Shown: positions 1 through 10,423 of the stretch, one piece after another
How the letters are laid out: every line of letters begins with the position of its first letter
How positions within the stretch are numbered: the stretch's first letter is position 1
Source of the DNA: Phymorhynchus buccinoides
Taxonomy: Eukaryota > Mollusca > Gastropoda > Neogastropoda > Raphitomidae
DNA: 64,000 nt
Direction: 5' to 3'
Assembly (NCBI GenBank): GCA_017654935.2
Contig: CM065710.1
Span: 11,382,773-11,446,772 of the forward strand
Translations under genes and position numbers: made by a program
Notes under the pieces: generated by a model
Told to the model about the DNA's origin: nothing
What the model saw: only the letters and a program-made list of their open reading frames with translations
Database searches by the model: none

Positions 1-44
1 TAGTTTATTTTTGGTTGAAAAATGGCTGGCGGCTAAAGGGTTAA
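1..44. mobile_element. 3' end of TTAA-type MITE (family M-TTAA)
   Basis: The window opens inside a MITE whose end reads GGCTGGCGGCTAAAGGGTTAA. The same end closes the complete copies at 9,315-9,560, 21,633-21,874 and 31,232-31,478. Only the terminus is present. TTAA flanks suggest piggyBac-type mobilisation. Confidence 0.75.
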
Positions 45-66
45 ACCATCAGACAAATAAAAATCT

Positions 67-299
67 CGATGGCTTGGAGTCAAAACGGACTATCTTTAGA
101 TAGTCCATTGACGTATTATTGAACATATTACAAAAACTAATATCTTGTATCAAACAATGACTGCAGAAATATAAAAAGGGGGTTTTGCTTTTTATATTTC
201 TGCAGTCTTTTTTTTATGCAAGTTATTAGTTTTCGTAATAAGTTAAATAATATGTCAATGGACTGTCTGAAGATAGTCCGTTTTGACTCCAAGCCATCG
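67..299. mobile_element. fold-back MITE with palindromic centre
   Basis: The two ends, beginning CGATGGCTTGGAGTCAAAAC and its reverse complement, form inverted repeats of about 50 bp. The centre is a second palindrome around ACTGCAGAAATATAAAAAG. No coding sequence is present. It would fold into a single long hairpin, as non-autonomous DNA transposons do. Confidence 0.8.
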
Positions 300-300
300 C

Positions 301-585
301 AATGTTCACTGAAAATGAGTATTAATCAAGAAATAAAGAGCGTTATTTTCAATTTTGAAGAGTAGTAGAGGTCCAAGTAGAGTAGAAAACTACAGTGGAA
401 CCTCTATTATAAGACTCCCTCCCACATAAGACCTACTTCTCTGAGACATTGCCCTTCTTTGTAAGTATTAAAATTACCCCCGTTATAAGACCCCTCCCTT
501 ATAAGACCTCATTTTGGATGATTTTTGAAGGTCTTAAATAAGGGAGATTCCCCTGTACTCGAAAAGAGTAGCGTAAACAGGTCTG
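301..585. mobile_element. CAGACCTG-family MITE, truncated and split by a Tigger-like MITE
   Basis: The sequence matches the 3' part of the family seen complete at 19,407-19,841, 35,493-35,714 and 53,888-54,093, ending GTAAACAGGTCTG. Its 5' part is missing. It is interrupted at a TA by another MITE at 393-555, which dates that insertion as younger. Confidence 0.75.
393..555. mobile_element. Tigger/pogo-like MITE (CAGTGGAACCTC family)
   Basis: The element starts CAGTGGAACCTC and ends GATTCCCCTG between two TA dinucleotides, the target duplication expected of mariner/pogo transposons. The intact host MITE reads ...ATACTACTCGAAAAG at this place, so the empty site is known. Other copies lie at 29,613-29,745, 37,508-37,683 and, amplified, at 54,478-55,122. 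Confidence 0.8.
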
Positions 586-645
586 CTATACTAAAGATCC
601 ATTCAATTTATTGCATGCATATACATGTAGCAACGATCCATACAG
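555..645. repeat. 90-bp direct repeat, left copy
   Basis: This segment is repeated almost exactly at 988-1,081. It runs from the MITE end (CTCGAAAAGAGTAGCG) through GTAGCAACGATCCATACAG. The two copies flank a LINE-like tail. Confidence 0.8.
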
Positions 646-987
646 AGGATGGTTCGATCGCCTACCATGTGGGGGTCATACTGACATCAGTGTAACTGAT
701 ATGTAAAAGGTTTGATTGTAGTGATGTGTGATATGACAATTTGGTATGTCGTGGTTTAGTTGGATGGGGTGTGACTGGATATTGATCTATATTTTCTGTT
801 TTTTTCGTTTGTTTGTTTTTGTATGTTGTTGTTGTCGTCAAAGGTTTGTTTGTCCGTTTATTGTTTGTTCTTTTTTACTTTTTCTTTTTTCATTGTTTAT
901 ATATTTTTGTTTTAGTTTTTTGTTTTTGTTTTTCCATGTACCCCCAAGGGGCTTTTTTTGGAAATAAAAACCTTGAACCTTGAACCT
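646..987 (+). mobile_element. non-LTR retrotransposon 3' tail
   Basis: The interval is T/G-rich and ends CAAGGGGCTTTTTTTGG, AAATAAAAACC and a short (CTTGAAC)n repeat, typical of a LINE 3' end with a microsatellite tail. A similar (TTGAAC) tail occurs at 43,460-43,480. There is no usable reading frame. It sits exactly between the 90-bp direct repeats. Confidence 0.5.
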
Positions 988-1081
988 TGTACTCGAAAAG
1001 AGTAGCGTAAACAGGTCTGCTATACTAAAGATCCATTCAATTTATCGCATGCATACATACATGTAGCAACGATCCATACAG
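988..1081. repeat. 90-bp direct repeat, right copy
   Basis: Second copy of 555-645, differing by a few bases (for example TTATCGCATGC against TTATTGCATGC). It includes the terminal GTAAACAGGTCTG of the CAGACCTG MITE family. Confidence 0.8.
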
Positions 1082-1429
1082 TTCAATGCTTTATTAGTTT
1101 GCTTCACATTCAATCAGTTACATTGTCGCTCATAACAAAAATAAGAAAATAAAAGCAAAAACATGAACTACAAAAACAAACTAAAAAAAAGAGCACATAC
1201 ACGCCTACAAAAAATTATTCAACTTTTTTTTTCATTTTCCATTTTGTTCTGTTTGGCTCAGCCTCTTTTCTTAACAAAAAAGTCAACTTGAAAAGAAAAA
1301 ACAAAATGACACCATTTAATTTTTTTTACACAAACTGAAAGGTTTTTAATATCAGAAAGCCGGTGTGCTAGAATAAACTCACACATCACAAAGTACATAC
1401 ACACACACACATACAGATGCAAAGTTTAC

Positions 1430-2013
1430 CTCACATGCTCACAGATTTTTGTAGTTTACCAACACACTCCCAAGACTTGCACAGTTTGCTCTAAAATGTG
1501 CATAGTTTACCACACACTCCCAAGACTTGCAGTTTACTAACAAAAAATGTGAATAGTTTATCACACTCTCCAAGATATGCACAGTTTACTCTAAAATGTG
1601 CATAGTTTACCACACACTCCCAAGACTTGAAGTTTGCTCTAAAATGTGCATAGTTTACCACACTCCCAAGACTTGCAGTTTACTAAAAAAAATGTGAATA
1701 GTTTATCACTCTCCAAGATATGCATAGCTTATTACCCACACTCCAAGATTTGCATAGTTCATCACCCACACTCCAAGATTTGCATAGTTCATCACCCACA
1801 CTCCAAGATTTGCATAGTTCATCACCCACACTCCAACATTTGCATAGTTCATCACCCACTCCCAAGATTTGCATAGTTCATCACCCACACTCCAAGATTT
1901 GCATAGTTCATCACCCACACTCCAAGATTTGCATAGTTCATCACCCACACTCCAAGATTTGCATAGTTCATCACCCACACTCCAAGATTTGCATAGTTTA
2001 CCACTCGCACAAA
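1430..2013. repeat. 30-bp minisatellite with degenerate upstream units
   Basis: From about 1,735 the unit CACACTCCAAGATTTGCATA plus GTTCATCACC repeats about nine times, nearly perfectly. Upstream units (1,430-1,735) are variable versions with CCCAAGACTTGCAGTTTAC. Because the period is a multiple of three, several frames stay open on both strands. These are not genes. Confidence 0.9.
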
Positions 2014-2100
2014 AATATGTATTGTTTATCACACACACACACAAACAGATTTGCACAGTATTTACCAAGCACATAGACAGGCTTTGTTTTACACACACAC

Positions 2101-2681
2101 CAGGCATGAAAGTGGATGAAGATCAAAAAAGAGGAGATTTTTTTCAGCCGAGAAATCCTTCCACCCGGATTTTCACCTAACGTCAGAAGTTTTGTTGAGC
2201 GGGGGGGGGGCAGAACGTTCCCCCAAATTTTTTTTCAGGCACAAACATCTTTCAGGCATCAAAGAATGAGATTTTCGCAGCCGAGAAATCCTTCCACAAG
2301 GATTTTCACCTAAAGTCAGTCCGAAGTTTTGTTCAGCGGGGTACGCAGAACATTCCGCATTTTTCAACTAACTAACGTCCTTAGTTTTGTTCAGCGGGGA
2401 GGGGGGCTAATCTATTCCAAAAATTTGGTCGGCACAAATATCCTTCCACCCACATTTTCAGCTAACATCGCTACTTTTGTTGAGCGGGAGCTACTCATTT
2501 CGCCTTCCTTCGCACAAATGAAGCGAGTGAGCTAAAGCGACTTCCGGTTAACCAGTTTGAGAATCGCCAAATAGAGACTTGTAGATATAAGAATACGGCA
2601 AGATCGGTCCTTTACTTCTACACAAACATTTTTTGAAACATTCCGCGGATTTTCCGCCAAACGCGGAATTCTTTCATGCCT
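2101..2681. mobile_element. hAT-like MITE (CAGGCATGAAAG family)
   Basis: The ends are CAGGCATGAAAGTGG and TTCTTTCATGCCTG, inverted to each other, enclosing about 580 bp with several G-runs and no gene. A second, inverted copy lies at 25,836-26,273 and a partial one at 63,153-63,250. The hAT assignment rests on the terminal pattern only. Confidence 0.65.
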
Positions 2682-2824
2682 GCACACGTACGTGGATATT
2701 CATGGCGACAATATACCATTACGGAAGCAATATATACACAACAAACATACAAACACACCGGAGAACAAATCTTTACAGAACCATTCTGAAGCAGACGTCC
2801 GACTTTTTGTCTCAAACACATGAA

Positions 2825-3976
2825 CAGGGTTCCCAGGCTTGGGACATGAAACAAAAAAGGACCTTTAAAGGACTTATAAGGACCTCAAAAAAGGACCTTT
2901 AAAGGACTTATAAGGACCTCAAAAAAGGACCTTTAAAGGACTTATAAGGACCTCAAAAGAGGACCTTTGCCAACCCGATTGTATGACATGTTCATGATAG
3001 AATGCCAATTGTTGACCAAGAGCACAATGTAGTGAAACATTTGCACAATCATGTCTTAAAGCTGACAGATCATTAAGCATGGAATGAATCACTGCATCTT
3101 GGTGCGGAGAGACTCACAGTTTGAAATGAATTGCCTGTTTCGATTTGTGACACTGACAACTTTGCATACTGACAGTTTTTGTGTGTGTTAAAGCCAGAAA
3201 TTTCTTAGCTGTTAGAGATTTTGTATAACTTTTTTCTTGATAAAACAGGACTTAACAGTACCCACACTTTTCTTGATAAAACAGGACTTAACAGTACCTT
3301 TCAAAAATTAAAAGGACCTCTTGGTGAATAAAAAGGATCTACTTGCTGAAATAAAGCACTTAAAAGGCCTGTTGACCAAAAAACAATTCACAAGGACTTA
3401 ACTCTTCTACTACCAAGTATTACTTAGACTGTTTACCGTTGCGCACCAAGTAATTTTTGCCGCTGCACTGATTTTCGCACACTCACTTTAAAAATTCTGT
3501 AAAAAAAAATATTCGCTCGAATCATCACTAAATTTACCTGTGTCGATCTGCTGCTGCAAACCCAAGATCGCTTCAACACTTTCGATGCTCTTTTTGATTC
3601 GCCTAAGTTCAGATTCTGCCACTTTTTCCACAGTAAATGCTTCGTCGGCACTATCGCCATCTTGTAGAGGTTCACGCCAAAAGTTGTCAGGTTCCATCGC
3701 CGAAAACGCGATGAAAATAGATTGAAAATTAAAAAATTTAGCCTACAAATGAAGATGGCAGAAGATTGGGCTTTCCCTGAGCGAACTGCGCATGTCACGG
3801 AAGTAAAGGATGTGATGTCACTTGATATAAATAGCGCAAAGGGGGACACCGTGTTTCCCAAGGTTGCTGGCGGTCAAACTCGCCCACGGCTTGCAACAGT
3901 AAAGTCTGACTCGGCGAGTTTACCCACCGACGGCAGTAGAAGAGTTAAAAGGACTCAAAAGGCGCCTGGGAACCCT
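2825..3976. mobile_element. hAT-like non-autonomous element (CAGGGTTCCC termini)
   Basis: The element begins CAGGGTTCCCAGG and ends CCTGGGAACCCTG, perfect terminal inverted repeats. The flanks CATGAA and CATGAAC give a short target duplication. Three tandem units containing AAGGACCTTTAAAGGAC lie at 2,851-2,960. Interior blocks resemble the element at 7,697-8,555. Open frames inside (for example 3,433-3,861 on the - strand) do not resemble a known domain. Confidence 0.7.
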
Positions 3977-4119
3977 GCATGAACACAAGACAAATCTCAC
4001 ATGCTTCCACACATTCATTTCATCAGATTGTGACCCAGATATACGCACGCGCTCATTCTTGTCCATATAATGGCAAAACAAAAAGTGCACACGCACACAC
4101 ACATACTAATAATTTTTCT

Positions 4120-4290
4120 TCTCTGTATTCCCCCGAAGTCGGAGTGCGGCTGCCCACATGGTGGGGTACTGGTAATCAAAAACGGTCACACACGCAATGT
4201 TATCAACCGTAGCCGACGCACTTGCACCATAGTGTTCCAAGTATTTCCGCTGTTGGGGTGATCCCTGGAGTCTTTTAGCCAGGGTAATCC
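4120..4290 (-). mobile_element. dispersed repeat R3, partial
   Basis: The segment carries the marker words GGAGTGCGGCTGCCCACATGG and GATCCCTGGAGTCTTTTAGCC. The same family occurs at 4,450-4,890, 6,820-6,985, 14,020-14,190, 17,092-17,465, 34,965-35,280 and 43,490-43,790. It is probably a short interspersed element, but no RNA polymerase III boxes were recognised. Confidence 0.6.
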
Positions 4291-4449
4291 AAACAAACAA
4301 ACCTGTCTGTATAAGAGAAATAACAGGAAAGCACACACAAGCAAAAAAAAAAAAAACCTTTTCTACATAACTGTACACACTGGTTTTTCCTGAGCCAAAC
4401 CAAGCACCATCACTTTTTGATCATTAAACCATGTTTCAGTACCCTGTCC

Positions 4450-4890
4450 CCGCCTTGGCGTAAGGCTGTGTCAGATCAATTTGACATAAGCTAGAACACC
4501 AAGGCTACATCTTCTTCTTCTTCTGCGCTCCCAGGTCATATGACCATAATGTGTCCGATTTTCAGTTTTCACTGGTCTCCCTGCTGCGTACAGCTGACAC
4601 ATTCCAATTTCAGAGGAGCTCAGAGGGGAAAAAAGCTACAACAAAATGTTGCTATGCTATGCAGTTATTGTCTTTAGCCATGACAAGCTCCTAGCATAAC
4701 ATAATCAGTCCAAAATCCTCTGAAGTCGGAGTGTGGCTGCCCTCGTGGCGGGGGGGGGGGGGTACTCAAAAACGGTCACACGCGTAATGTTCTCATCCCT
4801 AGCTGATGCATTTGTACCATAGTGTTCAAGCGCTTCGGCCATTGGGACGATCCCTGGAGTCTTTAAGCCAGGGTATGACAACAAGAAGAA
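4450..4890 (-). mobile_element. dispersed repeat R3 with an embedded SINE-A piece
   Basis: R3 sequence (TTGACATAAGCTAGAACACC through CCAGGGTATGACAACAAG) surrounds a fragment of the SINE-A1 tail at about 4,505-4,635, which ends TCAGTTTTCACTGGTCTCC. A G-run of about 13 bases lies at 4,750. Confidence 0.6.
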
Positions 4891-5010
4891 CAACAGTACC
4901 CTGTCTTCATTCAATCTTCACTCCTATCCATAAATCCATCCCAAACTTTCCTCACTATTCCGCAAGCAATTCTTTAACACGACGGGGCAACATTCTTAAA
5001 GTATTACTAC

Positions 5011-5273
5011 CAAAGACTGTATAAGCATCCGGTCTCTTTTCCCTATATGAGTAGTGAGGACAGAAACAGTGGTTATGTCCCTTTGAAACGTGACACATTT
5101 TACACATCGATATAGGCCAGTTGAATTCTCCGTTCAAGTTCCAGTCCGAGTTTTTGGATAGCGTCCACTGTGAATAGTGTACACGTCCCCACTAACGATA
5201 ACTCTATCAGCCCGGTTCGCCGAGCTTTTAAGTAATCCATCTTACCCTTTTAGAATATCTTTGTTACTACTAA
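5011..5273. repeat. two-copy dispersed repeat P (copy 1)
   Basis: About 260 bp are nearly identical to 20,039-20,299, including CATCCGGTCTCTTTTCCC and AGTAATCCATCTTACCC. On the - strand a short cysteine/histidine-rich peptide ([12 protein letters not shown]...) is open in both copies. It may be the decayed end of a transposon gene. Not identified. Confidence 0.65.
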
Positions 5274-5289
5274 CGAATAACACACAAAA

Positions 5290-5599
5290 AAAGCAAAACA
5301 AAAAGTGAAAAATAAAAAATACTAACACACACACACACAGTTTGATCTAGGAATTGATTCTATAAACCCATGTTCGTTGGTTATAAAAAGCTATATATAT
5401 ATATATATTTATCAACATGTATTCAAGTGAACTAACATTTGTTCAAAAGCTTAAAATATGATTTTGATATTGGCTGTACAAGACTAAACACACCTTGCCA
5501 ATAAAGCTACCCACACATTTTAAGTAGAAACAAAATATCAACAAACATGGCTGGTCTTTACTGATACAAAATTTATAATGCGAATATCTGCGACAACGG

Positions 5600-5632
<33 letters not shown>

Positions 5633-5940
5633 AGGCTACAGGAGAATTGTTGCATTCATATCCCACACAGTACACGAATTCCCCTCATTCTACCTAGCTC
5701 CTTTCAGTTTTCCACAGAGAGCAATTTGTTTGAAGTTATTTCTTTTAACAGCGGCAAATATTCTTATCATTGATTGTGGTTAGGGATAGGAAAAGACCTC
5801 ACAAGTGGTATACCACCATAAAACAATGTAAGCCTGATGGATAAAACACTTTAAATTGGTTGATGCTGGTGATGAGTGTTAACTAAAGGCATGAACTGAA
5901 AGGAGCTGAGAAAAGCTAGTGCCCATCTTTCCAGTGAAAA
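5290..5940. other. A/T-rich non-coding stretch
   Basis: Contains a (CA)n tract near 5,325, an (AT)n tract near 5,395 and a long poly-A at about 5,600-5,630. No gene or recognisable element was seen. Confidence 0.6.
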
Positions 5941-5954
5941 AATATTTGCACTTT

Positions 5955-6285
5955 TTTTCTTCTTCTTCTGCGTTCCCAGGCCATATGGCCATAATGGGTA
6001 AGGTACATATGTGTCCGGTTTTCAGTTTTCACTGGTCTCCCCGCTGCGTACAGCCGACACATTCCGATTTTGGAGCTCAAAGGAGAAAAACTGTTTGGAA
6101 GATTTTTTTGAAAAAAGGCAGGAGAATGGGCCAATAAGTCAGAAAGATAGTAGATGATAGAAAGCAAAGGGAAAAGGCAGAGTCAAAGAGTGGCAGATTA
6201 GAGGAAGTTACAAGCACAGAACTTCAAGAAGGTGGGGGAACTATTTTTACGAAAGACCCCCCAGTATCCCCGTGGACTTTTTCTT
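5955..6285 (-). mobile_element. SINE-A1 copy
   Basis: Read on the - strand it starts with the GGGGATACTGGGGGGTCTTT head and ends in a GAAGAAGAAG tail after the CCTGGGAACGCAGAAG module. The family has at least eight copies here and has a common 5' half shared with SINE-A2. Confidence 0.75.
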
Positions 6286-6307
6286 CTTTTTTTTTTTAGG
6301 AAAAAAA

Positions 6308-6370
6308 AGTAGTGGGGGGGGGGGGGGGGGGGATGGGGGGGGGGGGAGGAGGGGGGGGGGGGGGGGAGGA
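6308..6370. repeat. long G homopolymer tract
   Basis: Roughly 60 bases are almost pure G with a few A/T interruptions. The tract could form G-quadruplexes and is likely length-uncertain in the assembly. Confidence 0.85.
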
Positions 6371-6819
6371 TGATAACAACAACCCTGCATGAATAGAAAC
6401 AAACACTAGTCTATATACAAATTCCCATGGTATATTCTCAAAGACCCACCAGATCATTGAGTCAAAATCACGGGTTTCACACGTTTTCCCTCTTATAGCT
6501 GGTAAGAAATCCTGGTTTGACTCCCATACAATTGCCCCCAAATTCAAAACGAAAATCAGCCTCAATTTGAAGTTGGGGGAATTTGTATGTGGGCCACATC
6601 TACCCAGAAAAAAACAAGGGACTTAATCGTGTGTGTGGGTCAGTGGGTCTTTAAGATCCGTCATGGTGGTGAATAAACAAAATCTGCTCTTTCACGTTGA
6701 ACTGTTCGAACTCAACATTTGTTCAGAATATTTAAAAATGGGCTGGGGGGTGAGGGGGGGTCCAGCATTGAACGACACAACCCGCATCAGAAAACAATAA
6801 AATTAAATAACAGCTATCC

Positions 6820-6985
6820 CCCGAAGACGGAGTGTGGCTGCCCACATGGCGGGGTAATCAAAAACGGTCACACACGTAATGTTCTCATCCCTAGCTGATG
6901 CATTTGTACCTTAGTGTTCAAGTGCTTCTCGCTGTTGGGATGATCCCTGGAGTCTTTTAGCCAGGGTAAGCCAACCAACCAACCA
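6820..6985 (-). mobile_element. dispersed repeat R3, partial
   Basis: Starts CCGAAGACGGAGTGTGGCTG and runs to TTTTAGCCAGGGTAAGCC, then a (CCAA)n tail. Same family as 4,120-4,290. Confidence 0.65.
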
Positions 6986-7249
6986 AGTAACAGTTAATAA
7001 CAAATAACGCACTCATTTTGTTCTTGGTTTGTGAAAGTGATCCTTTGTTCAAAGAAAAAAAGAAATATAAGGCACAAAAAAACTACCAAAGTTGATCAGT
7101 TTTAACTCTACAAACCCACGTGAGAATTTGGATCTAGGCCACTTCTGCCCTCGGACACTCCCCCCCCGGGCAAGTAAGAGAGAGTGAGAGACAGACGGAC
7201 GGACAGGTAGAAAGACATAGACATAGGCCACATATACACACACACACAG

Positions 7250-7380
7250 AGGGGGGATGTCCAGGGGGGAAATGTCCGCCAGGAATGGGGGGCAAGTGTC
7301 CGGGGGGCAAATGGACAGGGGGGCAAATGTCCGGGGGGCAAATGGTCTGGGGGGCAAATGTCCGGGGGGGAAGTGGCCTG
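7250..7380. repeat. G-rich minisatellite, about 19-bp unit
   Basis: Units of the form GGGGGGCAAATGTCCG repeat six to seven times with every unit carrying a run of five to six G. The + strand therefore has dense G-quadruplex potential. Open frames on both strands follow from the repeat and are not genes. Confidence 0.85.
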
Positions 7381-7551
7381 ATACCGAGAATTTATGTACA
7401 AAACGTGCCTTGGCACTAAAGCTGGGAGCAAGCACCGAGATAAATTAACCCCTTCACTGCCAGAGGAAAACGGAGAAAACATCAATGTTCTTTATTATAA
7501 AATTTAAAAGAGACTTGCTAAGACTCAATCTGAGAAATTGGTTTAGAGATG

Positions 7552-8820
7552 TATCGTCGGTGAAATTCAAAAACCTTGTATCTCGATTTTTGGGGGGTTT
7601 GAGTTAGATACATAGTCAGCTCTCTAATCTTTCTCGCCACCTTCCACAAAAAACTCGCATCTCTAATGACTTTCTATCTGGGGTAAATGAGGTTGTCATG
7701 GTTCGTGGGGACTTGGAAGAGTGCCAAAAAAGGACCTTAAAAGGACCTTTAAAGGACCAGCAAAATTTGTTTAAAGGACCTATTTAAACCTTGTTTGTAG
7801 TTGTACTTGCAGACGTGGTGGGCGCAGAGCCAGACGCCGGCGATTGTGGCTGAGTAGATTCTTTTTTTTTTTTTTTTTGGCTGAGCAGATTCATTTGTTG
7901 TTACAGTAGTATTTCTGCTACTTGCAAAAAAAAGTCGGTCACATTGCACCTCGATTCCGCCTTGTGCCTTCTTTCAGCTTTCTTGTGATTTTCAGTCTTT
8001 GCGTGTTGTTTCAGCACCGACTCTCCCATTGACAAGATGTTGATGGTTTTTTCACAATATGCACAACGAACTGCATGTTTGTTGTCCATCACTTTTCGGA
8101 CCCAGTCCTTATAAATGTCCTCTCAGCCAACGATCCTGAAAACGAACACTTTCCAGGCATTTTTACACTTTTTACTTGAAAACAAGCACTGAAGCAGCCG
8201 CATGTGGGAAGAATTTCAACATGGCGCATAAGATATCTCGCCGAATCTCGCGCACGTGACCGGATTTACAGTGACTATTAAAATTAGATCGTCTGCTCGA
8301 AAGATACGAAGGCGATCGATTTTTGGCAAATTTTATTTCATTTAATATATTTTTGGGAGTTCATTTCTTATGACAAGGTACTTAGTTTTGTTTTTTGGCC
8401 CGATTAAAGGATTTAAACTGACCGCACCAATTTTAAAAGGACCTTTGACTGATTTGAAAGGACCTCCTTGCTGATATAAAGGACTTAACAGGCCTTTTGA
8501 TGACCGATCAATTTCACAGCACTTTAAAGCACCTGAAAGGACCCCACGAACCATGGGTTGTGTAAATTAAAATAAAACTTGTAAGTCCCAAATTCAGATC
8601 TAGTTAAGGACAAAGACCTCGTATCTTCGTTCTTTTCAAGTCTCCCCCCCAAAAAAAAAATTTCAAGTAGTTTTAACTAAATGCAGGACTAAACTCACAA
8701 TGTCTTGAACAACATATTCATCATAGTTAATCAATCATGCATCGTGAAAAGTTTTTCTTTTCTTTTTTCTCAAAACTACCAAAATTGAGATACAAGGTTT
8801 TTTAATTTCACCGACGATAT
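7552..8820. mobile_element. TATCGTCGGTG MITE split by a hAT-like insertion
   Basis: The ends TATCGTCGGTGAAATTC and its inverse GAATTTCACCGACGATA-type terminus match the uninterrupted 411-bp copy at 41,296-41,706, which is in the opposite orientation. Here the element is expanded by 859 bp inserted at 7,697-8,555. Confidence 0.85.
7697..8555 (-). mobile_element. nested hAT-like element with a BED-type zinc finger remnant
   Basis: The element runs CATGGTTCGTGGGG to CCCCACGAACCATG, exact inverted ends, between two copies of GGTTGT (7,691-7,696 and 8,556-8,561). The copy at 41,296-41,706 has a single GGTTGT at 41,555-41,560, which is the empty site. On the - strand 7,901-8,092 encodes a peptide with CAYC, then SVLKQHAKTENH, the CxxC...HxxxxH pattern of BED/TTF-type fingers at the N-terminus of hAT transposases. 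No catalytic domain is present, so it is non-autonomous. Confidence 0.8.
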
Positions 8821-8859
8821 ATATATATATATATATATTGTAGTTTCCTGGGTGAGTTT

Positions 8860-9240
8860 CGCCATTTTCCTTTTTTCCTTTCCCCTTTCTTCCATTCCTT
8901 TCTTCCTTCTTTCCTTCCCCCTTTCCCCCCTTTTTCTCCTTGTTTGGTTTATATATATATATATATCTTTCCTGACTTGTCTAAGCCAAAAAACATCATT
9001 CCAGGACTATCAATGACAACACAGGCCACATAGTAGACACAGGACTGGGCAGGGAAGGGGTTAAATAACACAGTATCTTAAGTGATTTTCTGTCTACCAA
9101 GAACACTACGGTTTGAGTTGCTTGTTCTCTGTGAGCTATACCATGCTAACCCTCCTAAAAATTACATTAAAAAAAATTCTCTTCAAGCCATCAATAATAC
9201 ACAGCCGCATCAATCTCGCAAAATATAGTTTAAAAAAAAA
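8860..9240. other. non-coding, AT and CT-rich
   Basis: Contains C/T-rich sequence 8,865-8,945, (AT)n runs at about 8,818-8,838 and 8,951-8,966, and a GGGAAGGGGTTAA motif near 9,053-9,064 that could pair with TTAACCCCTTCACTGCC at 7,446 as termini of an old, enlarged TTAA MITE. No gene was seen. Confidence 0.5.
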
Positions 9241-9243
9241 ATG

Positions 9244-9736
9244 TTAACCCTTTCACCGCCAACGTCGCATTTTAGCACCACAATGATTTAACACACCTAT
9301 GTCACTAAAAGGCATTAACCCTTTCACCGCCAAAGTCGCATTTTAGCACCACAGTGACTTAACACCTATGTCACTAAAAGGCATCAAATTGGGGTCTATT
9401 ATCCAAAGACCCTATTGTCTTAGTTTGGGGAAGTAAGGACAGACCTTATTTTATATATGTCACAGAAGAATCCCCAATACTGCAGATGGATTTTGTTCTC
9501 TACCCAGGTAATTTTAATGGACATTTTTGGCTGAAATATGGCTGGCGGTGAAAGGGTTAAAATTGTGGTCTATTGTCCAAAGACCCTGTTGTCTTAGTTT
9601 TTGGGAAGTAAGGATAGACCTTATTTTGTATATGTCACAGAAGAATCCCCAATAACTGCAGATGGATTTTGTTCTCTACCCAGGTAAATTTAATAGCAAT
9701 TTTTGGCTGAAATATGGCTGGCGGTGAAAGGGTTAA
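9244..9736. mobile_element. TTAA MITE carrying a second copy of itself
   Basis: The outer element starts TTAACCCTTTCACCGCC at 9,244 and ends GAAAGGGTTAA at 9,736. It is interrupted after GTCACTAAAAGGCA by a complete copy of the same family. Confidence 0.85.
9315..9560. mobile_element. inner TTAA MITE (self-insertion)
   Basis: A 246-bp complete element from TTAACCCTTTCACCGCC to GGCGGTGAAAGGGTTAA, flanked by the TTAA duplication expected for piggyBac-type insertion. Removing it restores the AAAAGGCATTAAAATTG... continuity seen in the other copies. Confidence 0.85.
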
Positions 9737-9923
9737 AGTTGGTCAAATGAAAGCACCAAAAGACAGCCGTGACAAAAAACAAACAAACAAAAATTGTCTG
9801 GAACAGGAAACGTGCATGAGTCCAGTCCAATGAAACATCCAACGAGCTGAGCAGAATGATGGCAGCGATTTAAAAACTGCTCCGAGCAACAACATCAACA
9901 AAAAGGGGGGGGGGGGGCAAGAG

Positions 9924-10423
9924 NNNNNNNNNNNNNNNNNNNNNNNNNNNNNNNNNNNNNNNNNNNNNNNNNNNNNNNNNNNNNNNNNNNNNNNNNNNNN
10001 NNNNNNNNNNNNNNNNNNNNNNNNNNNNNNNNNNNNNNNNNNNNNNNNNNNNNNNNNNNNNNNNNNNNNNNNNNNNNNNNNNNNNNNNNNNNNNNNNNNN
10101 NNNNNNNNNNNNNNNNNNNNNNNNNNNNNNNNNNNNNNNNNNNNNNNNNNNNNNNNNNNNNNNNNNNNNNNNNNNNNNNNNNNNNNNNNNNNNNNNNNNN
10201 NNNNNNNNNNNNNNNNNNNNNNNNNNNNNNNNNNNNNNNNNNNNNNNNNNNNNNNNNNNNNNNNNNNNNNNNNNNNNNNNNNNNNNNNNNNNNNNNNNNN
10301 NNNNNNNNNNNNNNNNNNNNNNNNNNNNNNNNNNNNNNNNNNNNNNNNNNNNNNNNNNNNNNNNNNNNNNNNNNNNNNNNNNNNNNNNNNNNNNNNNNNN
10401 NNNNNNNNNNNNNNNNNNNNNNN
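9924..10423. other. assembly gap of 500 N
   Basis: Exactly 500 N, preceded by a G homopolymer. The round number indicates a scaffolding gap of unknown size. The missing 5' exon(s) of the ACP6-like gene may lie here or further upstream. Confidence 0.98.

Noticed and set aside
746..967. 73-codon Phe-rich frame
   Set aside because: Low-complexity T-rich LINE tail.
3433..3861. 142-codon - strand frame
   Set aside because: Inside a hAT-like non-autonomous element; no known domain or codon pattern, and it crosses family-specific repeats.
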